Shown: positions 15,942 to 25,207 of the stretch, one piece after another
Position numbering within the stretch: position 1 is the stretch's first letter
Layout of the letters: each line of letters begins with the position of its first letter
From: Magnetospirillum sp. 15-1
Lineage (GTDB): Bacteria; Pseudomonadota; Alphaproteobacteria; Rhodospirillales; Magnetospirillaceae
DNA: 64,000 bases
NCBI RefSeq assembly: GCF_900184795.1
Contig: NZ_FXXN01000022.1
Location: forward strand, 1 to 64,000
Direction: 5' to 3'
Notes under the pieces: model-generated
What the model saw: only the letters and a program-made list of their open reading frames with translations
Databases searched by the model: none
What the model was told of the DNA's origin: nothing
Made by a program: the position numbers and the translations under genes

Positions 15942-16886
15942 TCATAAGGGAGGATTTCTGAGGGCCTCAGGGAACGTTGGCAGGACTTGAAAGAGATCTG
16001 CAACCAGGCCGTAATCGGCGACCTGGAAGATGGGGGCTTCCTCGTCCTTGTTGATGGCGACGATGACCTTGGAATCCTTCATGCCGGCCAGGTGCTGGAT
16101 CGCGCCCGAAATGCCGATGGCGATGTAGAGATCGGGGGCAACAATCTTACCGGTCTGGCCAATCTGCAGGTCATTGGCAACGAAGCCAGCATCAACCGCC
16201 GCGCGGGAAGCACCAATGGCAGCCCCCAAACTGTCGGCCAGAGGGTCGAGAAGCTTGAAGTTCTCGGCATTTTGCATGCCGCGGCCTCCCGAGACGATAA
16301 CCTTGGCGGCCATTAAGTCGGGACGTCCGGATACAGAAACCTGTCGCCCTTCGAAGTGGGACCGCTGGACTACGGGGATGGACGCAACAGTCACAATCTC
16401 GGCGCTCCCGCCGTCGGAGGCGGATGCCTCGAACGCAGTGATTCGAACCGTCATGACCATGATGGGGTCACTACTCCGTATCGTCGCCAAGGCATTACCG
16501 GCATAAATCGGGCGGATGAAGGTGTCGGCCCCAAGTATCTCCACCACATCGGATAGAGGCTGAACATCCAGCAAGGCGGCTGCGCGGGGAATCGTGTTCT
16601 TGCCGACACTGGTCGCGGCGGCGATCACAGCCCGGTGGCTTGTTCCCAAAGCCGCCAATAGAGCCGCCAAAGGCTCCGCCAGACCATGGGCGTAAATGGG
16701 ATCGTCGGCGATCAGAACCCTATCAACCCCTTGAATACGGGAAGCAGCCTTGCCCAGGGAGCCGACATTCTCACCGGCGATCACCACCACCACCGAGCCT
16801 CCGATTTTCCGGGCAGCGGCAATGGCATGATGGGTAGCGGCATTAATGACCGATCCGTTGTGCTCCGCAAGAACCAGGACGCTCAT
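15942..16886 (-). CDS. etfA: electron transfer flavoprotein alpha subunit
   Basis: 314 residues. The C-terminal FAD-binding domain is clear: [20 protein letters not shown], then [31 protein letters not shown] and a [15 protein letters not shown] end. Together with the beta subunit it takes electrons from acyl-CoA dehydrogenases. The gene starts one base after the etfB stop, so the two are one operon. Two acyl-CoA dehydrogenases in this cluster are obvious partners. The quinone-side acceptor is not a standard ETF-QO here, and the flavoprotein/ferredoxin pair near 57 kb is a candidate. Confidence 0.95.
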   Translation of the reverse strand: MSVLVLAEHNGSVINAATHHAIAAARKIGGSVVVVIAGENVGSLGKAASRIQGVDRVLIADDPIYAHGLAEPLAALLAALGTSHRAVIAAATSVGKNTIPRAAALLDVQPLSDVVEILGADTFIRPIYAGNALATIRSSDPIMVMTVRITAFEASASDGGSAEIVTVASIPVVQRSHFEGRQVSVSGRPDLMAAKVIVSGGRGMQNAENFKLLDPLADSLGAAIGASRAAVDAGFVANDLQIGQTGKIVAPDLYIAIGISGAIQHLAGMKDSKVIVAINKDEEAPIFQVADYGLVADLFQVLPTFPEALRNPPL

Positions 16887-16887
16887 G

Positions 16888-17637
16888 TCAGATCACCTTC
16901 GCTTCGTTCCGGAGCTTCTCGACCAGGGTGGCAACATCGGGAACCCGAATTCCTGCCTTGCGCTTGGAGGGCTCTTCGACCTTGAGTGTCGATAGCCGAG
17001 ACGTGACGTCAACCCCAAGCTGATCAACCGTCAGCACATCGAGCGGCTTCTTCTTGGCTTTCATGATATTGGGAAGACTGGCGTAGCGCGGTTCATTGAG
17101 GCGCAGATCCGTGGTCACCACGGCGGGGAGCGCAAGTGAAACGATCTCCAAACCGCCATCGACCTCGCGGGTCACCTTAACCCTGCCGTTCTCGAGCGAC
17201 AGCGCCGAGGCGAAAGTACCCTGGGGCCAATCCAACAATGCCGCCAACATCTGGCCGGTCTGGTTGCAATCATCGTCAATGGCCTGCTTGCCCAGAAGCG
17301 CAAGGTTTGCTCCTTCCCGACGGCAAACCGCGGCCAGCAGCTTGGCAACCGCCAGCGGCTCCACATCGGCATCGCTCCGCACCAGAATGGCGCGATCACA
17401 CCCCATGGCCAAGGCCGTCCGCAATGTCTCCTGCGACGTATCAGAACCGATGGAGACAGCCACCGCCTCCGAGGCCAGGCCGCCCTCGCGCAAGCGAACC
17501 GCCGCCTCCACAGCAATCTCGTCAAACGGATTCATCGCGAACTTGACGTTGGACGTTTCAATCGCGGACTTGTCCGCCTTCACCATCACCTTGACGTTGG
17601 GATCAACCACCCGCTTGATGGCCACCAGCACCTTCAT
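16888..17637 (-). CDS. etfB: electron transfer flavoprotein beta subunit
   Basis: 249 residues. Family features include the start [34 protein letters not shown], a nucleotide-binding region around [20 protein letters not shown] and the conserved [21 protein letters not shown] stretch. It forms the ETF heterodimer with the downstream subunit. The chemoreceptor gene ends 48 bp upstream on the same strand, so transcription may be shared. Confidence 0.95.
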   Translation of the reverse strand: MKVLVAIKRVVDPNVKVMVKADKSAIETSNVKFAMNPFDEIAVEAAVRLREGGLASEAVAVSIGSDTSQETLRTALAMGCDRAILVRSDADVEPLAVAKLLAAVCRREGANLALLGKQAIDDDCNQTGQMLAALLDWPQGTFASALSLENGRVKVTREVDGGLEIVSLALPAVVTTDLRLNEPRYASLPNIMKAKKKPLDVLTVDQLGVDVTSRLSTLKVEEPSKRKAGIRVPDVATLVEKLRNEAKVI

Positions 17638-17685
17638 GTTCTCACGTCCTCTGCCTGACTGATTTCATTCGGCGAGTCTTTCCAT

Positions 17686-19449
17686 CTAGGCTTGACGAAC
17701 TTCGTCCAAGAATCGCCCCACTTCGACCTCCAATCCCTTGGCCTGGTCGGTAAGAGCCCGCGCGGAACCGAGCACCTGGTCAGCAGCCTCCCCCGACCGG
17801 GCAGCCGCCTCCGCGACAGATTGCAGCATCTCGGTGACCTGCCGTGTCCCGACCGCCGCCTGTTGGACATTTTGGGATATCGCAAGGGTGGTCGCCGATT
17901 GCTGCTCCATCGCTGAGGCAATTCCGGTGGAGGCCTCATCGATCGCCCCCATGCGAGCCCGGATGCCATTGATGGCCGTCGCAACCTGGACGGTCGCGGC
18001 TCGGACTCCCTCAATCTGGGCACTGATATCGCTGGTCGCACGGGCCGTCTGGTTGGCCAATCCCTTGACCTCGTTCGCCACCACGGAAAAGCCCTTGCCG
18101 GCATCGCCCGCACGCGCGGCTTCAATCGTGGCGTTAAGCGCCAACAGATTTGTTTGTCGAGCGATGGCATTGATCAAACTGACCACCTCGTCGATACGGG
18201 ACACCGCCTCGACAAGCTGCGCGACCGTGGCATCGCTTTGTTGCGCCTCGGCGGTGGCGGATTTGACCGTCTCGGTGGAGTGCTCGATCAACTGGTTAAT
18301 GGCAAGGATGGAGGCGCTCAACTCCTCCGTGGCTCCCGCCACGGCCTGGACATTCTCTGACGCCAGATTGGTGGCGGTGGTCATTTCCTGAGTCTGGCGG
18401 TTCGTCAGCTCGGCGCTCGTCACCATTGATTGGGCGGTCTGGTCCATCTGACCGGAGGCCTGGGCGACAGCGTGCAATAAGTCGATGGCGCTGCTTTCAA
18501 ATCGGCGCGTCGAGGACTCAATGGCTTCCGCCCGCTTCTCGCGGGCGGCCCGCGCAAGCTGCTGCTCGGCAGCCAGCTGCTCCGTGCGCAGCATTCCATC
18601 CTTGAAGACCTGGATCGCACGCGCCATTTCCCCAACCTCGTCCTGGCGGTCGGCGTGGGGGATACGGACCGCCGTATCGCCGTCAGCCAATCCGTGCATG
18701 ACCGAGGTCATAGTCTGGATCGGAACGGCAATCCCGCGGCGCACCGTCCAACCGGCCGCCAACGTCAGGACCAGAAGCAATGTCGAGGCGACGATAATGA
18801 CAGCGCGCCCCTTGAGATAGATCTCCTTGGCGGTATCGCCAGCGACAACGGCACCTCGCATATTATAGTCTATACTGGCATCCAAGTTTGACTTAGCCAG
18901 GATAAAATGAGACGAGGCCTCACCCATTAAGAGCTCACTTGCTGCCTCGACATTTCCAGATTTTGAAAGCGCCATAACATCATTACAATTGCTGAAATAT
19001 TTGCTCAGCTCATCACCAATTAAATCAAATCTCCTACGCTCTTCTTGGAAATTAATTATATTAGAGTATTCTTTTCTCTGAGCAATAATATCATCCATAT
19101 TCTGAGAAGCAGTATCCTCGGCCTCCGACTGACCGACTGGATCACGTATAACGATATGACTCAACACGTTTGAACGATGCTCTGCCATAGCGGAACTTAT
19201 CTGCCCAAGAGAGAATGTGCTGCGCAGCCACTTGTCTTGCATCTCATCTGAAACGGCATTTACGGTCGATAGCTCATAAATTGCAAACACTCCAGACAGC
19301 ATGCTTATAAGAAGAATTGTAGCAAAGGCATACATCAACTTCTTTGATATGCCAGCGTTATCTATGGCCCGGCCCAAACCAACAATTCCGCGAAGACGAT
19401 CTTCGGAGATAAGCATTCTGCTCTTCATATACAATCTTGAGAGAATGGG
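17686..19449 (-). CDS. methyl-accepting chemotaxis protein
   Basis: 587 residues from the ATG at 19449, chosen for its strong upstream AAGGGGGTGAT; the frame is open to 19593, with another ATG at 19521. Order: cytoplasmic leader, transmembrane helix ([20 protein letters not shown]), a roughly 150-residue periplasmic domain probably of four-helix-bundle type, a second transmembrane helix ([18 protein letters not shown]), HAMP, then the signalling domain. The hairpin tip contains [17 protein letters not shown]. It probably senses the pathway substrate or the ligand-loaded binding protein. DNA coding for the sensor half (18850-19440) is strikingly AT-richer than the rest, suggesting a recombined sensor domain. 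Confidence 0.9.
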   Translation of the reverse strand, partial: PILSRLYMKSRMLISEDRLRGIVGLGRAIDNAGISKKLMYAFATILLISMLSGVFAIYELSTVNAVSDEMQDKWLRSTFSLGQISSAMAEHRSNVLSHIVIRDPVGQSEAEDTASQNMDDIIAQRKEYSNIINFQEERRRFDLIGDELSKYFSNCNDVMALSKSGNVEAASELLMGEASSHFILAKSNLDASIDYNMRGAVVAGDTAKEIYLKGRAVIIVASTLLLVLTLAAGWTVRRGIAVPIQTMTSVMHGLADGDTAVRIPHADRQDEVGEMARAIQVFKDGMLRTEQLAAEQQLARAAREKRAEAIESSTRRFESSAIDLLHAVAQASGQMDQTAQSMVTSAELTNRQTQEMTTATNLASENVQAVAGATEELSASILAINQLIEHSTETVKSATAEAQQSDATVAQLVEAVSRIDEVVSLINAIARQTNLLALNATIEAARAGDAGKGFSVVANEVKGLANQTARATSDISAQIEGVRAATVQVATAINGIRARMGAIDEASTGIASAMEQQSATTLAISQNVQQAAVGTRQVTEMLQSVAEAAARSGEAADQVLGSARALTDQAKGLEVEVGRFLDEVRQA

Positions 19450-19563
19450 CATATCACCCCCTTGGTCCTCCAGGGCTCTCGCATTTTGCGTTGAGTTACT
19501 TCCCTTGATGGGGTCGATCATATCCCCGCCCTCTCGACCGGCAATCCCGGAAAACCGTGAATA

Positions 19564-19573
19564 CCCCCCCCCC
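19564..19573. repeat. 10-base C tract upstream of the chemoreceptor
   Basis: Ten consecutive C (G on the coding strand) lie 115 bp ahead of the chosen chemoreceptor start and within the longer open frame. It is one of several long G/C homopolymers in this cluster that could slip during replication. Confidence 0.6.
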
Positions 19574-19604
19574 GCCCAATCGGGCGTGGACAATCAATTA
19601 CCTC

Positions 19605-19640
19605 CACATTATAAAGCCATCTGGACGGCTTTATAATGTG
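19605..19640. promoter_or_regulatory. 14-bp perfect palindrome, candidate operator
   Basis: Arms 19605-19618 (CACATTATAAAGCC) and 19627-19640 are perfect inverted copies with an 8-base spacer. The site lies between the divergent chemoreceptor and epoxide hydrolase genes, 32 bp before the ATG of the latter. Its size and spacing fit a TetR-type dimer operator. Related sequences occur ahead of the TetR gene ending at 39315 and of the LuxR-type regulator. Confidence 0.65.
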
Positions 19641-19671
19641 GCCCATACCTATTGACGTGAGGTTTACCGCC

Positions 19672-20808
19672 ATGATCAGCTCCCCCACTTCCTACCAATT
19701 GCATTCAAGTAACGAGGACCTCGCGGCGATCCAGCAACGGGTGAAGGCCTTTGACTGGGAATCCTTCCCCGATTGTGAGGATTGGAAGCTTGGCCCCAGC
19801 AAATCGTTCATGAAAGATCTCTGCCGGTACTGGGTTGACACCTATGATTGGAAAGCAACCGAAGCACGGCTCAATACGCTCCCCCATTTCCGCGTCGATA
19901 TTGACGGCCTGGCCACCCATTATGTCCATCTTGAACATTCCGATGCCCCAGCCCTCTTGCTGCTTCATGGCTGGCCTGGCTCATTCATGGAATTCATCGA
20001 GGTGGCCGGCCATCTAAGAGACAAGTTCGAACTGGTCATTCCATCCCTGCCCGGTTACGCCTTCTCCGCCCCGCCTAGTTCACCCATGGGGCCGCGAGCG
20101 GTAGCGCGGCACTTCCAGCGGCTGATGGAAAGACTGGGGCACTCCAGCTTCTTTATTCAAGGAGGCGACTGGGGAAGCTCGATCGGAGCATGGATGGCGC
20201 TGGACAATCCAACCTCGGTCCTCGGCCTGCACCTAAACCTAGTCAGCGCCCATTCTGACCTGATGGTGGCTGAATCCAGCGAAGAGCGTGCTTACAAGAT
20301 CGAGCAGAAGCGCTCCTTCCGAAGAGAGGGGGCCTACTACCAGGTCCAGGCAACCAACCCGCAAAGCCTGGCCTTCGCCATGATGGATAGCCCGGTTGGC
20401 ATCGCAGCCTGGATTATTGACAAGATCGCACGGTGGGCGGATGTGCCCTTGGACAACACTGGCGCCCCCACACTGGAATCCCGCTTTTCCAAGGATGCCA
20501 TGCTGGACATGATCATGCTCTATCTGGTGACCAAGTGCTTTGCCAGTGCATCCTGGCTTTACCGGGGGATGTTTTCCGAGGGCTCCGCCAGTCTGCCGCC
20601 GGGAAGTCGGATCACGGTGCCGGTTGGCGTTGCCGCGTTTCCCGATCCAGCCTTTCCGCTGCCGCCACGCTCACTGGTGGCCAAGGGATATTCGGTCATC
20701 CAGTGGACGGATATGCCGCGCGGCGGCCACTTTGCCGCGCTCGAGGAGCCTGCCTTGCTGGCAGAGGACTTCCTGACCTTTGCGTCGAAAATCACAGAGC
20801 AGGCTTAA
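19672..20808 (+). CDS. epoxide hydrolase (EHN-domain alpha/beta hydrolase)
   Basis: 378 residues. The N-terminal EHN domain (about 1-100) has DWESFPDCEDWKLG and the Trp/Tyr-rich cap. In the alpha/beta hydrolase core, HGWPGSFMEF supplies the oxyanion hole, GGDWGSSIG the Asp nucleophile, and GHFAALEEP the catalytic His near the end. Such enzymes open epoxides to diols, and relatives act on juvenile-hormone-like or terpene epoxides. The ATG at 19672 is chosen because it starts the conserved domain. Its presence in a cluster without a visible oxygenase is notable: it may act on an imported epoxide or have another hydrolytic role. Confidence 0.87.
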   Translation: MISSPTSYQLHSSNEDLAAIQQRVKAFDWESFPDCEDWKLGPSKSFMKDLCRYWVDTYDWKATEARLNTLPHFRVDIDGLATHYVHLEHSDAPALLLLHGWPGSFMEFIEVAGHLRDKFELVIPSLPGYAFSAPPSSPMGPRAVARHFQRLMERLGHSSFFIQGGDWGSSIGAWMALDNPTSVLGLHLNLVSAHSDLMVAESSEERAYKIEQKRSFRREGAYYQVQATNPQSLAFAMMDSPVGIAAWIIDKIARWADVPLDNTGAPTLESRFSKDAMLDMIMLYLVTKCFASASWLYRGMFSEGSASLPPGSRITVPVGVAAFPDPAFPLPPRSLVAKGYSVIQWTDMPRGGHFAALEEPALLAEDFLTFASKITEQA

Positions 20809-20820
20809 TGCCGTCTCTAT

Positions 20821-23604
20821 TCAGCGCAGCACTCCAATTTCACGCAAGCGAGCCACCGCCTCCGTTCGCTTGCGGGTGTCCAGCTTCTGATTGATATTCC
20901 GCAAATGCGTTTCCACTGTATTGTCGGTTATTTTCAGCAAATTGGCGATCTCCTTGTTGGCTCGCCCTTCGGCCACCAGGGTGATCACCTCCAACTCCTT
21001 GGCGGTCAGCATCTCGGACGGTGAGACGGTCACGCCGCCTCCCCCTGGGCAAAGGCGTTGGGCGGTTGCCGCCTTGAGATGCTGAAGGTAAGTCTCGTTG
21101 ACGAACCGGTTGGTCCGGGAAAACTCGTCAAGGAGCTGGGAAAGATGCCACGGCTCATCGGCGAAGATACGGATCATCCAGTTCCGACTTCCGACGAGAA
21201 GAATCTCCTCGAGCATCCGCATCGCCGGCCCACGTTTTCCCGTGATCGCCAAGGCCTGCGCAAGCAGAAGCTTCAGACGCAACTCACGCCTTTTCCGGCC
21301 GGAGATGCGCGCCTGCCGCAGAGATTCTTCCAACCGTGTCGCGGCAATCTCTGGGTCACCCAACACCAATTCCAGCCGGAACGAGGCGATCTGGCTGTCG
21401 TCGATCTCCTGCGGGTAGAGGTACTCGGGCATTCCGGTCGCCCCTTCGACCATCCAGGGTCTGGAGAACTTTCGTGCCGCACAGTTGTTCCCAAGGATCA
21501 AGGCTTGGCGGGACCGCTCGATCCAGGCCGAGGCTTTAAGACGGGGCAAATCCCTGTCGTCGCCAAGATCGCTTAGTTCGGCCAGCAGTTCCTCGCTGCC
21601 ACTGTTGTCGCCGGCGACAAACGCGATCCGGGCCGCCGTGCGATAGGCCAGGATAATGTTGTCCGGGGGTGCGCCATCCCGGACTTGGTGCAAATACCTC
21701 CGAGCCAGCGCCCCGGCCTGGACAAGATCGTCGCGATCATAATGCGCATCGGCCAGATACGATGCCGCGAGGGCGGCACCGACCCCGCTTGCCTGCGCGA
21801 ACGCCTTCTCGAAACGCTCGAGGCCATCCTTGTCATGGCCCTGCATCATTTCGAGAACGCCTTCGAAGCACAAGGTGAAGGTCGAAGCCAACAGCCCCCT
21901 CCGTCCCTTGCGATACCCGACCTTGGCAGTATCAAGTAGCTGCCGCGCGGCCTCGAAATTTCCGGAGATCAGCGCGAGATTGCCCCGCAGGATCTGACAG
22001 GCACTATACATCAAGCCATCGCCGCTGCTCAGTCGATCAGCCACCTTGGCGATCTCGGCGGCCGCATGGTCGTGGCGATCATTCCACTCGCACAGCATCG
22101 CCGCCTGGACATGAGCCTCGACTTCATCCTCGACGCTGTGCGCCAGCGCCTCCCTGGCTTCCGAAAAGCGATAGATGGCCGTCATGGCATAAGCCCGAGC
22201 CCTCTGCAGATTGGGGCGAGAGACGAACTCTCCGGACGGCAATCGCCCCATCCAGCAGCAAACCTTCTGAACCAAGCCAACGCGAATCTGGGCCAGGGCA
22301 CTTTCTTCAATGATGTTGGCGGCCAGAGTCCAGTCCTCGGCCGCTAGAGCATGGTCGATGGCTTCGTCTATCATGCCCATCGACCAGAACCATTGGGCGG
22401 CTTTGCGCCGAACGCTCGCCAAGGCAGCAGGGGCAACGCACCGAAGTTCTCCCTTCAGGAAATCATGGAATAACGGATGAACCGCGAACCACTCAGCGCC
22501 CACCCCAACCTGGCTGATAAAGAGATTACGTTCGACCATTTCCGCAAGGATCTGGTGGCTGCCTTCACGGTCAAACACATGGTCGCACATCGCCCCGCTG
22601 ACTCGATCAAACCCGCCTATGCTGACGAGAAACCGCCGAAGGTTCTGCGGCAACCGCCCCAGAACCTTCCCCGCGAAATAGGATGTGAAAACAGGCGCCC
22701 GCCCCGAAAGACCGTCAATCCACGCGGTCGGGGCAAGCGCCGGAGAACGCGCCATGAGGGCAAGGCGTTGTCCTGCGGGCCACCCCCCGGTTCTGGCATG
22801 AAATTTCTCGACATCCGAGTCGGATAGATCGAAACCGCGCTGGCATCCGAGGAATCGGGCGGTTTCAGCACTGTCGAAACGCAGCGCCTCCACCCCAAGA
22901 ACGGTTTGACGATCCCAAGTGGCTAAGGACATCAGCGGCAAGGAACGCAAGCTGCGCGCACCAATGACGACCCTCTGCCCAGGATTCAGCACCGAGATCA
23001 GGTCGTGAATCAGGCGTATGGCCCTTGGAGACTCGACACTATCCAAATCATCAACAAACAATGTGAACGTCGCCGTCGACGATGCGACCGCGTCGAACAT
23101 CTGGGCGGCCTCATGGACATGGCCAGCATAGGTACGCTTACCATTGCTCGCCGAAAGGACCGCCATGGTTCCAAGCGGAATGAAATGAGACAGGACCCGA
23201 TGAAGGTGACTGAGCAGCTTGGTGAAGTCGTTGTCCCTTGAATCCAGGTTCAGCCAGGCAATAGGCTGCTCATCCCTGGCAAGAGCGTCATAAAACTGGC
23301 GCATCACCGTTGTCTTGCCGAATCCTGCCGGAGCCACCAACGTCACCAGCGAGTTACGGTCTTCGATCATCCGCTCGAGCAGGTGGGAGCGAACGATTGC
23401 GTCATCAGGAAGAGGCGGCGGAGTGGTTCTGATATGGTGCTGCCGAGGCAGCCCCCCCCCCCCCCCCTTGCTCATTTCGCACAACGTCATCTGATGGGCC
23501 ACCGAATCCGCCGACCTGTCGATAATTGTGGGAATAAGACTGTGTGAGTCCCATGGCCTCCACCCTCCCAGGCTTCGTTTTTTGAACCCTAGCGCGGCCC
23601 ACAT
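20821..23604 (-). CDS. large LuxR-family ATP-dependent regulator (LAL/MalT type)
   Basis: Up to 927 residues. After a variable leader comes a STAND NTPase domain with Walker A (VAPAGFGKTTVMRQF) and a Walker-B-like TLFVDDLD. A long helical, TPR-like sensor region (about 400-840) follows. The LuxR helix-turn-helix is at the end (ELEVITLVAEGRANKEIANL, then TVETHLRNINQKL). Such proteins activate catabolic operons when inducer and ATP bind. The start is uncertain: ATG at 23604 lacks a ribosome site, and internal Met codons at 23490 and 23475 are possible. A 16-base G tract lies immediately after the MSK codons at 23475, so length changes would switch the frame if translation begins upstream of it. 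Confidence 0.88.
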   Translation of the reverse strand: MWAALGFKKRSLGGWRPWDSHSLIPTIIDRSADSVAHQMTLCEMSKGGGGGLPRQHHIRTTPPPLPDDAIVRSHLLERMIEDRNSLVTLVAPAGFGKTTVMRQFYDALARDEQPIAWLNLDSRDNDFTKLLSHLHRVLSHFIPLGTMAVLSASNGKRTYAGHVHEAAQMFDAVASSTATFTLFVDDLDSVESPRAIRLIHDLISVLNPGQRVVIGARSLRSLPLMSLATWDRQTVLGVEALRFDSAETARFLGCQRGFDLSDSDVEKFHARTGGWPAGQRLALMARSPALAPTAWIDGLSGRAPVFTSYFAGKVLGRLPQNLRRFLVSIGGFDRVSGAMCDHVFDREGSHQILAEMVERNLFISQVGVGAEWFAVHPLFHDFLKGELRCVAPAALASVRRKAAQWFWSMGMIDEAIDHALAAEDWTLAANIIEESALAQIRVGLVQKVCCWMGRLPSGEFVSRPNLQRARAYAMTAIYRFSEAREALAHSVEDEVEAHVQAAMLCEWNDRHDHAAAEIAKVADRLSSGDGLMYSACQILRGNLALISGNFEAARQLLDTAKVGYRKGRRGLLASTFTLCFEGVLEMMQGHDKDGLERFEKAFAQASGVGAALAASYLADAHYDRDDLVQAGALARRYLHQVRDGAPPDNIILAYRTAARIAFVAGDNSGSEELLAELSDLGDDRDLPRLKASAWIERSRQALILGNNCAARKFSRPWMVEGATGMPEYLYPQEIDDSQIASFRLELVLGDPEIAATRLEESLRQARISGRKRRELRLKLLLAQALAITGKRGPAMRMLEEILLVGSRNWMIRIFADEPWHLSQLLDEFSRTNRFVNETYLQHLKAATAQRLCPGGGGVTVSPSEMLTAKELEVITLVAEGRANKEIANLLKITDNTVETHLRNINQKLDTRKRTEAVARLREIGVLR
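23452..23467. repeat. 16-base C tract in the 5' coding part of the LuxR-type regulator
   Basis: Sixteen consecutive C on the plus strand encode a Gly run on the minus strand directly after Met-Ser-Lys. Tracts of this length are slippage-prone in replication and also error-prone in sequencing. Confidence 0.85.
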
Positions 23605-23610
23605 AAAAAT

Positions 23611-23631
23611 GCAATACGTACGGACTTTTTT
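23611..23631. promoter_or_regulatory. possible shared operator upstream of the LuxR-type regulator
   Basis: GCAATACGTACGGACTTTTT (plus strand) lies just upstream of the regulator's first possible start. It matches most positions of a sequence at 39996-40016 ahead of the TetR gene. It contains a TACGTA core. The region 23632-23813 has no recognised gene. Confidence 0.35.
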
Positions 23632-23813
23632 ATAGGGCTCCGAATCCAGATTTCGAATTGGTTAATTTCATCGTCTTGGCCGGGCTTGTCCCGGCCATCC
23701 GCGCCCATCCGTCTGGCTGATTCGGTAAAAGTACTCCGCTGCCCTATCCAGAGAGGTAGCCCACAAGCGAAGGACCCGGCCCCAGCACATGAGGGCAACA
23801 AGGCGCGTGCTAG

Positions 23814-24389
23814 CTAGCCTGCGTCAGGGCAACCCAGGGCACCGGGCATTCCAAGCAATCCCAGAGCCTTTTCGGCGATCCGCTGTCGCGCGGCTGCATC
23901 GTGAAGATTGAGCCCCACCACCCCTTGGAGCCACAACCCATCCAGAGCGAGTGCGATCAGGTTGACCAAATCCGGATCGTCACCGTCACGCATCCGCTCC
24001 AGCATGGCCAGGCAACGTTCCCTTGCCGGAGCCACAAGGGCTGGATTGGTCGCCAAAGCCGCCAGAACCGCCCCGCCGACAGGATCATTACTATGGCTGC
24101 TGGGATCGTTAAGAGCCGAAATAGCGGCCCGGAGCAGCCGATAGGGGCCTTCGTCCAGACGTTCCCAATGAGACAGCAAAAGCGCCTCCCACTGGTCCAT
24201 CATCTTTTCCAGCATGCCTTTGACCAGATGTTCCTTGCTGGCGAAATGATAGAGAAGACACCCTTTGCTGACCCCAGCCTCCTGAGCAACCTTCTCAAGC
24301 GTAAGCCTGAGAGTTCCTTCGTTTCGGATAATCGCGCTTGCTGCATCCAGGATTTTGTCTGCGGTGGACAAGGGGGCAATCCGTTTCAC
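23814..24389 (-). CDS. TetR-family transcriptional regulator
   Basis: 191 residues. N-terminal HTH: LRLTLEKVAQEAGVSKGCLL, then YHFASKEHLVKGM. The ligand-binding C-terminal domain is helical. It lies 27 bp downstream of the enoyl-CoA hydratase gene, as last gene of an operon with the CoA ligase and acyl-CoA dehydrogenase. It probably represses that operon until a CoA thioester or substrate binds. Its operator could be the inverted repeat at 28421-28460. Confidence 0.88.
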   Translation of the reverse strand: MKRIAPLSTADKILDAASAIIRNEGTLRLTLEKVAQEAGVSKGCLLYHFASKEHLVKGMLEKMMDQWEALLLSHWERLDEGPYRLLRAAISALNDPSSHSNDPVGGAVLAALATNPALVAPARERCLAMLERMRDGDDPDLVNLIALALDGLWLQGVVGLNLHDAAARQRIAEKALGLLGMPGALGCPDAG

Positions 24390-24416
24390 TGCCTTCTGCG
24401 GGAAAAGCGCCGACTC

Positions 24417-25187
24417 TTATTTTCCAGTCCAGACGGGCTTCCGTTTTTCCTGAAATGCCCGGACACCCTCCTTGGCATCCTCGGTCAAGGCAAACAGTGC
24501 CACCTGCGTTTCCGCGAACGAGATCGCTTCCTCGAACGGCATAGCCTCCATCTTCTTCAGGGTATACAGCCCTCGGCGGATAGCGGCAGGAGATCTCTCC
24601 GACAACCTTGCGAGAATTCCGTTCAACTCATCGTCGAGATTATCCGTGACGCCATTGACCAAGCCGATATCGTATGCCATTTCCGCCGTGATCGTATCCC
24701 CCAGGAGGCAGAGCTCGTTCAAACTCCGGCGGGGAATCTGGTGCTGCAACAGGCTTAGCACCTGAGCGGGAAACATACCGACCTTGACCTCCGGCAAGCC
24801 AAAGCTGGCCGTTCGGACGGCCACGGCAAGGTCGCACATGGACAACAACCCCATCCCCCCCGCGAGACAGGCCCCATTGACCCGTGCGATCAGAGGAACC
24901 GTCGTTTGCTTGGCCTTGCGGAACAACTGCGCGGCCCCCGCATAGGGCGAGGAGTAATCCACGGAGAACGGACTGTTTGACTGAAGATCCCCTCCGGCGC
25001 AGAACGCCTTCGCCCCGGCTCCGGTCAGAACAACGGCGCGGATATCGGGATTGGCCATCGCCTGATCCAACCCTTGGGATAATCCTTCCAGGACCTGCGC
25101 GTTGATGGCGTTTCGCTGCTTCTCCCGATTGATTGTCAGCCACAGCGTCTGGTCGTCGCGAAGCTCAATCAGCACTTCATCCGACAT
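24417..25187 (-). CDS. enoyl-CoA hydratase/isomerase family protein
   Basis: 256 residues of the crotonase fold. Oxyanion-hole segments are visible as FCAGGDLQSN and ACLAGGMGLLSMCDLA; the position of the usual catalytic Glu is held by SFGLPEVKVGMFP. A ribosome site AGGAG lies 6 bp before the ATG. It probably hydrates an alpha,beta-unsaturated CoA ester made by the acyl-CoA dehydrogenase of the same operon. The sequence is closer in feel to methylglutaconyl/isohexenylglutaconyl-CoA hydratases than to the feruloyl-CoA hydratase-lyase family, despite the neighbouring ligase type. It ends KPVWTGK, a common family terminus. Confidence 0.88.
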   Translation of the reverse strand: MSDEVLIELRDDQTLWLTINREKQRNAINAQVLEGLSQGLDQAMANPDIRAVVLTGAGAKAFCAGGDLQSNSPFSVDYSSPYAGAAQLFRKAKQTTVPLIARVNGACLAGGMGLLSMCDLAVAVRTASFGLPEVKVGMFPAQVLSLLQHQIPRRSLNELCLLGDTITAEMAYDIGLVNGVTDNLDDELNGILARLSERSPAAIRRGLYTLKKMEAMPFEEAISFAETQVALFALTEDAKEGVRAFQEKRKPVWTGK

Positions 25188-25207
25188 GGTAACTCCTAAC
25201 GGATAGA

